A DNA stretch of 11,402 nt from CAYNOZ01 sp964398955 (GTDB taxonomy: Archaea; Methanobacteriota_B; Thermococci; Thermococcales; CAYNOZ01). The DNA lies in contig CAYNOZ010000049.1 in NCBI GenBank assembly GCA_964398955.1, positions 1 through 11,402 on the forward strand. The letters run 5' to 3'. Shown piece after piece: positions 1 through 5,931 of this stretch. The position numbers were made by a program, and so were the translations under genes. The number at the start of each line of letters is the position of its first letter. Position 1 is the stretch's first letter. The notes beneath the pieces were generated by a model. The model was not told the DNA's origin. It searched no databases and saw nothing but the letters and a program-made list of their open reading frames with translations.

Positions 1-95
1 TTTTTATCGGTTAATAGTTTTTTAGTTTTGATTAATTAGTTTGTTGTTTGTTGTTTTGGTTTTTGTTGGGTTATTTTAGGGGGTATTTTTGCGAA
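1..95 (+). terminator. T/G-rich stretch, possible oligo-T terminator of an upstream gene
   Basis: The first ~90 bases are dominated by T and G, with several T runs (for example at 1-5, 18-23 and 60-64). I find no open frame on either strand with a credible start. T-rich tracts of this kind end transcription in archaea, so this may be the 3' end of a + strand unit lying before the window. It could also be the tail of a T/G-rich gene whose body is outside the window. Confidence 0.3.
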
Positions 96-130
96 AGTTT
101 TATAAGTCTGTGTACAATAGTGTACATAAG
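92..130 (+). promoter_or_regulatory. Promoter of the surface-protein gene with a doubled TGTACA site
   Basis: A purine-rich BRE-like stretch (CGAAAG, 92-97) precedes a TATA-like TTTATAAG (98-105), so transcription should start near 127-130. Two copies of the self-complementary hexamer TGTACA lie at 111-116 and 121-126, exactly 10 bp (one helical turn) apart, between the TATA box and the expected start. A protein bound there would block initiation, so this is a likely repressor operator. The regulator is unknown. Confidence 0.5.
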
Positions 131-170
131 GTAGTTTGAATACCGAATAAAAATATGAGGTGAGAAAAAT

Positions 171-1835
171 ATGAAGAAAACAAAACTAATAGCTACAATC
201 TTAATCCTATTATTACTAGCACCAATCGTCAAATCTCAAGAACAGACCCAAGTAGATAAAGTAATAATAGCCTCAGAATCAAATTATCCTGACGCCTTAG
301 TAAGTTCCTCAGTCTCGCAAAAACTAGGAATCCCCGTATTACTAACCGATGAAAATAAATTAAGTGATGAAACACTAAATAGCCTCAAAGAAATTTCGCC
401 AGATCAGATTATTGTAGTAGGAGGTCCAGAAGTAATTGATTCATCTGTCATTCAAAAATTGAGAGATGAAGGGTACCAAACGAATAGATTATGGGGGATG
501 TCTCGATACGGTACTGCTAACGAAATAATAAGTCATTTCTGGACTGAAGGAGTGAAAAAAGCTGTATTAGTTGAGAATAAATTTGGTGAAAGAACTGGAA
601 ATGTCCTAGGATTATCTAAAAATCTTGCAAATGGACATCCGATGATTCCAATACCTGATGGAGAAATTCCAGCAGAGACAATGGCTCTCCTAAATGATTT
701 AGGAGTTGAAGAAGTAACATTTGTAGGTTCAGAATTATCAGAATCAATGGAATCCGATTTAGATAGTATTGGAGTTCAAATAAGAGAAAGAATACAAGCA
801 AAAAATGAATCCCAATTACAAGAAAAGATAAGACAAAGGATAAGGGAAAGAATTAGCAACGAATCATTGATATTTGTAGCGGTAGGAGGATTTCATAACG
901 TAATATCAGCTCCAAATCTGCCACAGTCTAAATCTTACTTAATATCAAACGAATCACAAATAACAGAAGCATTAGAAACAATAAACGAAAGGAACATTAC
1001 AAAAATTAAGGTAGTCGGAGAACCAGATCTAGCAAACATAATTTCAGAAACCTTAAAAAATGAAACAGACGCAGAAATACAACTAATATCCTCAAGAGGA
1101 AAAAAAGCGTCACAAATAGCTGCAAACCTAACACAGCAGAATATGAACCAATTCTCCAATATGTTCCAAAGAAATCATGGAAACTGGACCCAACAACTAG
1201 AACAAAACCAAGAAAGACTACAAAACCAAGCAAACATAACCTTAAACCATATAAACGACTTAATAAGTGACTACAACGCCACACAACTAAATGAATCATT
1301 AAACCAAGCCCAAGAACTATACAACGAAGGAAAATACCTAGAAGCAAAAATCAGAGCAAAACAAATACAAAATGAAATAATGAAAAACCAATGGCAAAAC
1401 GCTAAAGGAAACACAACAAGACTTAGAAACCTAGTCCAAGAAGAAACCAAAACCCTAGAACAAAAAACAAACAACCTAACCCAACTAAACAAAGAATTCG
1501 GAGACTATATGAAACAAAACATGACAGTACAACAAAGACTCGAAGTAATACAAACCTTCAAAAACAGAAGAATGAACCAAGTTAGATCCATAGTAGAAAA
1601 CGCAACCCAAATGGGCTTAAACAACATGCAAAGACACGGAATTCGAAACACATTAAGAGAAATCGGAAGAGGACACGGACCATTCGGAAACCAAACAGAA
1701 AACCCAAGAAAGCAAAACCAAGGAGCAAACAATACACCAGGAAACCAAACTGGAAACCAACCAATAAATGAACAAGAAAACCCAGAAAACAAGGGAAAAA
1801 GAAACTCAAACGAAATAAAACAAAGAAACGAATGA
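171..1835 (+). CDS. Secreted CWB2-repeat surface protein with coiled-coil and N/Q-rich tail
   Basis: This is probably an exported cell-surface or envelope-associated protein. Residues 1-22 form a signal sequence (KK, then a hydrophobic core at 6-20). Residues 29-120 are a clear cell-wall-binding-repeat-2 (CWB2) unit: SNYPDALVSS (37-46), VVGGPEVID (82-90) and a closing RLWGMSRYGTA (106-116). Two weaker units follow at about 128-208 and 232-318. Residues ~320-485 are predicted coiled-coil, rich in Q, N, E and K. Residues ~500-554 are a low-complexity N/Q/G/P tail. I count about 17 N-x-S/T sequons, nearly all after residue 210, suggesting heavy N-glycosylation. No lipobox and no C-terminal membrane anchor are visible. 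The start is supported by GAGGTGA at 157-163, 7 nt upstream. The coding strand becomes strongly A/C-rich toward the 3' end. CWB2 proteins bind wall polymers in Gram-positives; the archaeal ligand is unknown. It appears to be a single-gene unit. Confidence 0.8.
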   Translation: MKKTKLIATILILLLLAPIVKSQEQTQVDKVIIASESNYPDALVSSSVSQKLGIPVLLTDENKLSDETLNSLKEISPDQIIVVGGPEVIDSSVIQKLRDEGYQTNRLWGMSRYGTANEIISHFWTEGVKKAVLVENKFGERTGNVLGLSKNLANGHPMIPIPDGEIPAETMALLNDLGVEEVTFVGSELSESMESDLDSIGVQIRERIQAKNESQLQEKIRQRIRERISNESLIFVAVGGFHNVISAPNLPQSKSYLISNESQITEALETINERNITKIKVVGEPDLANIISETLKNETDAEIQLISSRGKKASQIAANLTQQNMNQFSNMFQRNHGNWTQQLEQNQERLQNQANITLNHINDLISDYNATQLNESLNQAQELYNEGKYLEAKIRAKQIQNEIMKNQWQNAKGNTTRLRNLVQEETKTLEQKTNNLTQLNKEFGDYMKQNMTVQQRLEVIQTFKNRRMNQVRSIVENATQMGLNNMQRHGIRNTLREIGRGHGPFGNQTENPRKQNQGANNTPGNQTGNQPINEQENPENKGKRNSNEIKQRNE

Positions 1836-2331
1836 AAACTTCAGTAATGTAAAGAACCAAAATAAGAACAAAAAACAATAAATATACTTAAATACTTTCT
1901 ATTTTCTTTATTTAACCCAATTATTCAAAATATAATAAATATAATTTAGTTTTAGATTATTCAACGAGATTTTATTAAAACTTATTTAAAAATAATAATT
2001 GATCAATTAGCTTTGTAATTCTTAAAGTTAAACTAATTAAGATATATCTCAAAATTTCAAAAGTTAGATTCCTTATCTAAATGATTAGTAAAATTCAACA
2101 AAAATTTATGGAATTATAATTTTTTAATCAGAAATATTTGAATTTTTCTAATTAAAACTTCAATAAATTAAAAGACAAGATTAGGCTAGCGGTAATATTA
2201 CTCGGTAAAATTTTTCTTTACACCTTCAATTTCTATAAAATTCTGATCAATTATTATTTAAATTCAAAATCATTATTTTACTACGAATAATAATTTCAGT
2301 TGAAGAAAATTTAAAGTGAGTAGTGATTTTT
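1836..2331. other. Long AT-rich non-coding region
   Basis: About 500 bp with no credible gene on either strand. It is extremely AT-rich. T-rich runs at ~1895-1915 may terminate the surface-protein transcript. The only G/C-bearing island is at 2183-2208, where GTAATATTAC is a perfect 10-bp palindrome (2192-2201) and CGGTAA occurs twice (2190-2195 and 2203-2208). The region separates an A/C-rich gene on the left from a T/G-rich gene on the right, so strand skew reverses here. No origin-recognition-box-like sequence was recognised. Confidence 0.6.
2190..2331 (+). promoter_or_regulatory. Probable promoter region of the ferredoxin-oxidoreductase operon
   Basis: Two TATA-like candidates are visible: TATAAAA (2234-2240) and TTATTTAAAT (2254-2263). 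The second would give a leader of about 45 nt. The CGGTAA direct repeat and GTAATATTAC palindrome at 2190-2208 lie just upstream and could bind an activator or repressor. Position and composition are the only evidence; in DNA this AT-rich, chance TATA-like matches are expected. Confidence 0.3.
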
Positions 2332-2718
2332 ATGTTCATAACAGATGATGATGGGTGTATTGGGTGTAAGACTTGTGAGATGGTTTGTTCTGTACATCAT
2401 GATGGTGTGATCAATCCTAAAAAGGCTAGAATTGGAGTGGAAGGTGAGTATGAGGATGGTTTCACGATCCATGCTTGTGTGAGGTGTGGGTTATGTGAAG
2501 AAGCCTGTCCTGAGGGTGCAATTTATAAGACTAATGGTTATTATCAGATTGATCCTGATTTATGTGATAATTGTTATGATTGTTTAGAGGCTTGTCCTCA
2601 GGATTGTATTTTTACTCATCCGGATCATGAAACTCCTGTTATCTGTGATTTCTGTAATGAGTGTGTAGAGGCTTGTCCAGTTGATGTGTTGGAGATAAAG
2701 GGGTTGGATGATGAGTGA
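2332..2718 (+). CDS. Four-cluster [4Fe-4S] polyferredoxin, oxidoreductase partner
   Basis: A small iron-sulfur electron carrier of 128 residues. Four CxxCxxCxxxC motifs are intact: C9/12/15/19, C49/52/55/59, C78/81/84/88 and C105/108/111/115. Three are followed by Pro, as in bacterial-type ferredoxins. This gives capacity for four [4Fe-4S] clusters, like the HycB/DmsB-type electron-transfer subunits. The acidic C-terminus and overall Asp/Glu content suit a soluble cytoplasmic protein. I chose ATG 2332 because GTGAG (2316-2320) sits at a sensible distance; a GTG at 2323 would add three residues but leaves almost no spacing. The 3' end overlaps the oxidoreductase gene by 11 bp, indicating translational coupling. 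The inferred role is to take electrons from the aldehyde oxidoreductase. Polyferredoxin partners are known for some AOR-family enzymes. The coding strand is strongly T/G-rich. Confidence 0.85.
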   Translation: MFITDDDGCIGCKTCEMVCSVHHDGVINPKKARIGVEGEYEDGFTIHACVRCGLCEEACPEGAIYKTNGYYQIDPDLCDNCYDCLEACPQDCIFTHPDHETPVICDFCNECVEACPVDVLEIKGLDDE

Positions 2719-4570
2719 TAATGGTTATATGGGGAAAGGATTACGTATAAATCTTTCTAATAAGTCTTTTGTGGTTGAGGATTTTAGTGAGGAGGATCAG
2801 AGAAAGTTTATGGGTGGTCAGTTATTAGGTTCTAAAATTCTTTTTGAGGAATTAGATTCTAATGTTGATCCCTTGTCGGAGAATAATAAGTTGATTTTTG
2901 CTACTGGTCCTTTGACTGGTACTTTAACTCCTCTTTCCAGAGGCCATATGATTCTTTCTAAGTCTCCTTTGTCGAATGCTATTACTAAGTCTTCTTCTGG
3001 TGGTATGTTCGGTCCTGAGCTTAAGCATACTGGTTTCGATTATGTTGTGATTGAGGGGAGGGCTGAGGAAGCTGTTTATTTGTTGGTTAGTGATGATGAG
3101 GTTAAGTTTCGTGAGGCTGATGATCTTTGGGGTAAGTCTGTTATTGAGACTGAAGATTTGATTAAGAGCAGGGAGGATTCGGATATTCGTCATGCTTCTA
3201 GTAGGGAAGTGAAGGTGGCTTGTATTGGTCCTGCTGGTGAGAATTTAGTTAAGTTTGCTTCAATTATGAATGAGAAACATAATGCTGCGGCTAGGGGTGG
3301 TCTTGGAGCTGTTATGGGTTCTAAGAATTTGAAGGCTTTAGCTGTTCGTGGAACTAAGGATATTAAGGTTTCTGATATTGATAAGCTTCGTGAGTTTCGG
3401 TTTGATATTATTGAGGAGATGCAGGGTACTGAATTTGGTAGGAGTTTTTCTAAGTTTGGTACTACTGAGACAGTTCCTGCTGTTAACGATTTCGGCATTT
3501 TCCCTACCAAGAATTTTCAGGAGGGTCAGTCTGATGAGTATGATGAGAATTTTAATCCTTCTGAGATAAGTGAAGATTTTACCGTGAGAGAGAAAGGGTG
3601 TTATGGTTGTCCTATTCACTGTAATAAGGTAGTTGATGTGGATACTAGTGAAGGAGAACTTGTTACTGATCGGCAGGAATATGAAACATTCTTTTCTTTG
3701 GGATCAAATTGTGATAATTCATCTATTAAGGATAATATTTTGGCAGGTCATATTTGCAATGATTTAGGCATGGATACGATGTCTGCTGGAACTACGATCT
3801 CATTAGCTTTAGAGTTAGCGCAGAGAGATATTATTGATAAGAAGAGAGATGGAATGACTCTTGAATGGGGGGATAGTGAATTAATTCTTGAATTACTAAG
3901 AAAGATTGGTTATAGAGATGGTTTCGGTGATATTTTGGCGGAAGGTTCGATGAGGGCTGCTAAGATTCTTGGTAAAGATGCTGAAAAGTATTCTATGCAG
4001 GTTAAGGGAATGGAGATACCTGGATATGATCCTAGAGGAGCTAAAGGAATGGGTTTAACTTATGCTGTTTCCTCTAGAGGGGCCTGTCATAACTTTGCTT
4101 ATACGATTAGAGATGAAATGTGGACTGGTGAGGCTGATAGATTTACTGAGAATGGTAAGGCTGATTTGGTTAAGGAATTATCTGATATTGATGCATTAGC
4201 TAATTCTGGTATTATATGTAAATTCCCTTTAGATCAGGCAATCTTTGAATGGGAGGAAATAAAAGAAGTACTTTACTACGTAACTGGTTATAAGTATTCA
4301 AAAGAAGAATTACAGGAAATAGGTGAAAGATCTATTAATATAGAAAGACTCTTTAATTACAGAGAAGGATTTACAAGAGAAGATGACACTTTACCTGATA
4401 GATTCCTAGAAGAAACATTAGAAGGACCTTCAAGTGATCAAACTGTGAACCTAGAAAAAATGTTAACAGAATACTACAAAATAAGAGGATGGAACTCAGA
4501 TGGAACTCCAAAAGAATCCAAATTAAAGGAGTTGAACATAGGTCAACTACCCCACCTAATCAAAGATTAG
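2708..4570 (+). CDS. aor: Aldehyde:ferredoxin oxidoreductase (tungsten-type AOR family)
   Basis: AOR-family enzymes oxidise aldehydes to carboxylic acids at a bis-pterin tungsten (sometimes molybdenum) site and pass electrons through a [4Fe-4S] cluster to ferredoxin. The 620 residues match the usual family length of ~600-620. Visible family blocks: GKGLRINLS (9-17), TGPLTGT (66-72), SSSGGMFGPELKHTGFDYV (95-113), RGGLGAVMGSKNLKA (196-210), cluster ligands C298-x2-C301-x3-C305 with the fourth at C504, NDLGMDTMSAG (351-361), PRGAKGMGL (442-450), RGACHN (457-462) and REGFTREDDTLPDRF (552-566). The usual DxLGLC around the fourth Cys reads NSGIIC here. Starts at 2708, 2711 and 2729 are all possible; 2708 or 2711 keep the residues that normally precede the GKxLRxNL motif. 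The last nine codons and the stop lie inside the repeat element starting at 4542. Substrate unknown. Confidence 0.93.
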   Translation: MMSDNGYMGKGLRINLSNKSFVVEDFSEEDQRKFMGGQLLGSKILFEELDSNVDPLSENNKLIFATGPLTGTLTPLSRGHMILSKSPLSNAITKSSSGGMFGPELKHTGFDYVVIEGRAEEAVYLLVSDDEVKFREADDLWGKSVIETEDLIKSREDSDIRHASSREVKVACIGPAGENLVKFASIMNEKHNAAARGGLGAVMGSKNLKALAVRGTKDIKVSDIDKLREFRFDIIEEMQGTEFGRSFSKFGTTETVPAVNDFGIFPTKNFQEGQSDEYDENFNPSEISEDFTVREKGCYGCPIHCNKVVDVDTSEGELVTDRQEYETFFSLGSNCDNSSIKDNILAGHICNDLGMDTMSAGTTISLALELAQRDIIDKKRDGMTLEWGDSELILELLRKIGYRDGFGDILAEGSMRAAKILGKDAEKYSMQVKGMEIPGYDPRGAKGMGLTYAVSSRGACHNFAYTIRDEMWTGEADRFTENGKADLVKELSDIDALANSGIICKFPLDQAIFEWEEIKEVLYYVTGYKYSKEELQEIGERSINIERLFNYREGFTREDDTLPDRFLEETLEGPSSDQTVNLEKMLTEYYKIRGWNSDGTPKESKLKELNIGQLPHLIKD

Positions 4571-4900
4571 GAAGGGGCTTGTTTATGGTGCTGCCAGACC
4601 ATAGGGGCAATTTAATTATCTGTGCCTCAACACGGAAGTTTGATGTACAGGGACTTCCGCTAAGCCAGATACGGGGCTGGTTGACGGACAGCCCAACCCA
4701 GAGAGAACCCGCACATGGCAGAGTAGGGCAACCGCTTAAGTTCATAGCCCTCTAGTAAAGCTCAAAGGTCATTAGCCGTTTTCTCCCGCAAGGAAGTGAC
4801 TTTAAACCGTTGGTGCTAATATAGTAGAGGAAATATTTAAAACTATGGAGACCACAATTCCTCCCCTACCTATCGAAGAGAGGAAAGGGTCTCCTTGAGG
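4542..4900 (+). mobile_element. TnpB-less IS200/IS605-like structured repeat, copy 1
   Basis: A GC-richer island of about 360 bp between the oxidoreductase and amidohydrolase genes. Its first 129 bp match a second copy at 11282 that has unrelated flanking DNA. From 4571 to 4670 the two agree at 98 of 100 positions, differing only at 4628 and 4636. It starts at GTCAAC with a hairpin (CCCC...GGGGCTTG). It ends with a similar hairpin (CTCCCC...AAAGGG) and CTCCTTGAGG. From memory of the family, this pair of C-rich/G-rich hairpins resembles the region from the tnpB stop codon to the right end of IS200/IS605-group elements, which encodes the omegaRNA guide scaffold. No transposase or TnpB gene lies inside. 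The right boundary is estimated from structure only, since copy 2 leaves the window. Alternatives: a MITE-like non-autonomous element or a different repeated RNA. Confidence 0.6.
4550..4896 (+). ncRNA. Candidate omegaRNA-like structured RNA encoded by repeat copy 1
   Basis: Strong helices read 5' to 3' on the + strand. P1: CCCC 4550-4553 with GGGG 4574-4577, plus CCTAATC 4555-4561 with GATTAGG 4565-4571. P2: TATGGT 4584-4589 with ACCATA 4598-4603. P3: GGGGCA 4604-4609 with TGCCTC 4623-4628. P4: CGGAAGT 4633-4639 with ACTTCCG 4653-4659. P5: GGGCTG 4674-4679 with CAGCCC 4689-4694. P6: 4722-4729 with 4747-4753. P7: AAAGGTCA 4764-4771 with TGACTTT 4797-4803, bulged G. P8: CCTATC 4869-4874 with GAGAGG 4878-4883. 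The P2 loop CTGCCA (4591-4596) can pair with TGGCAG (4716-4721). ATTAGC (4771-4776) can pair with GCTAAT (4815-4820) across P7. Both would be pseudoknots, which are common in omegaRNAs. Transcription and partner protein are unproven. Confidence 0.5.
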
Positions 4901-4907
4901 TGAAAAG
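4826..4907 (+). promoter_or_regulatory. Element-borne TATA box and ribosome binding site for the amidohydrolase
   Basis: Inside the 3' part of repeat copy 1, a purine-rich AGAGGAAA is followed by an AT core ATATTTAAAA (4832-4841), a good BRE/TATA arrangement. It predicts initiation near 4862 and a leader of about 45 nt containing the terminal hairpin. The ribosome binding site GAGGTGA (4897-4903) straddles the inferred element end, 4 nt before the ATG. If the hairpin forms in the leader, it could affect access to this site. Confidence 0.4.
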
Positions 4908-5918
4908 ATGAAATCAAAAGTTAATTACAAAAAAATAGATGTTCACAACCATATTTATCCTAAATCATATATAAAAGAATTGAAGAAGAGAAAATCAATT
5001 CCTAAGGTTGAAGAAGTGGAAGGAGAAGATAAATTCTATATTTTTCCAGAAAATATAACTAAAAGCGGAAGACCTCTTAATTCTAATTTCTATGATATAA
5101 ATAAAAAAATTAAGATTATGGATACGGTAGGGATAGATAAAGCGGTAATAAGTCTTGGAAACCCATGGGTAGACTGTTACAACTCTGAAGATTCAGTAAA
5201 AATAGCTAAAAAAATGAATAACAAAATCCATGAACTAGTTAAAAAGTATCCTGAAAGATTGATCGGAATTGGAGTACTCCCATTAAAGAATGTAGAAGCA
5301 GCAATAGAAGAAATGAAAAGAATGATAGAAGATTTAAGCTTCAAGGGTTCTGTGATCGGTTCAAATATTGATGGAATGTACTTAGACGATCCCGAACTTG
5401 AAAAATTCTATGAAGAAGCAAACAAATTGAATTTCAATTTATATGTTCATCCAAGAGATCCGTATGGAATTAACTCACTTACAGGATACCAACATACTTT
5501 ACCACTGAGCTTAGGATTTCCATTTGATACCACTTTGTCTTTATCAAGACTTATTTTAGGTGGTGTAATGGACAGATATCCTAATATTAACTTCATTGGT
5601 TCTCATGCAGGCGGTGCAATACCATACATAATGAATAGGATCGATCAGGCATCCGATTATAAGGAACTTGGATTGAAGAAAGAACCTAGCAGATATGTTA
5701 AAGAGGATATATACTTTGATACAATAATTTACGGTACTGATCAGTTAGATTTGCTCCATAAAATTTCTAGTGTAGATAAGATTTTGTTTGCTACAGATAA
5801 TCCTTTCCCGATAACAGATATTGAGGAAATGATTGAACAAGTAGGAGGAATGGATTTGTCTGAAAATGAATTAAAAGATATTTTTTATGGAAATGCTGAG
5901 AAATTATTTAATATTTAA
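4908..5918 (+). CDS. Amidohydrolase-2 family metal-dependent hydrolase/decarboxylase (ACMSD-like)
   Basis: A 336-residue TIM-barrel enzyme of the amidohydrolase superfamily, closest in pattern to the ACMSD/gamma-resorcylate decarboxylase group (PF04909). These enzymes use one divalent metal to decarboxylate or hydrolyse aromatic or related acids. Expected metal ligands are in place: D11-x-H13-x-H15 on strand 1, H181 (LYVHP), H233 (GSHAGG) and D297 (FATDNPF). Other family marks are MDTVGIDKAVIS (71-82), GIGVLPL (120-126) and the final helix with GNAEKLF (328-334). No signal peptide, so cytoplasmic. The start is set by GAGGTGA 4 nt upstream. The next gene follows after 13 nt, so the two hydrolases are probably co-transcribed. 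The promoter may lie in the upstream repeat element. The substrate cannot be named. Confidence 0.85.
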   Translation: MKSKVNYKKIDVHNHIYPKSYIKELKKRKSIPKVEEVEGEDKFYIFPENITKSGRPLNSNFYDINKKIKIMDTVGIDKAVISLGNPWVDCYNSEDSVKIAKKMNNKIHELVKKYPERLIGIGVLPLKNVEAAIEEMKRMIEDLSFKGSVIGSNIDGMYLDDPELEKFYEEANKLNFNLYVHPRDPYGINSLTGYQHTLPLSLGFPFDTTLSLSRLILGGVMDRYPNINFIGSHAGGAIPYIMNRIDQASDYKELGLKKEPSRYVKEDIYFDTIIYGTDQLDLLHKISSVDKILFATDNPFPITDIEEMIEQVGGMDLSENELKDIFYGNAEKLFNI

Positions 5919-5931
5919 TTTAGGTGGTTAT

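Noticed and set aside
4568..4612. Read-through of the oxidoreductase TAG as pyrrolysine
   Set aside because: Only 14 codons follow before TAA, all within the repeat, and the AOR fold is already complete before the TAG.
4674..4698. Compact H-type pseudoknot GGGCTGGTTG with CAGCCCAACC
   Set aside because: The crossing loops would be zero length, which is not sterically possible; a simple GGGCTG/CAGCCC hairpin is enough.
4489..4755. 88-residue + strand open frame overlapping the oxidoreductase end and the repeat
   Set aside because: It lies out of frame with the oxidoreductase and runs through the structured repeat. It has no recognisable domain and no ribosome binding site, and is better explained by structured non-coding DNA.
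4542..4900. tRNA, riboswitch or self-splicing intron in the GC-rich island
   Set aside because: No TTCGA-type arm or cloverleaf, no metabolite-riboswitch motif I recognise, and no clear group II domain V or group I core. Repetition and terminal hairpins favour a mobile element.
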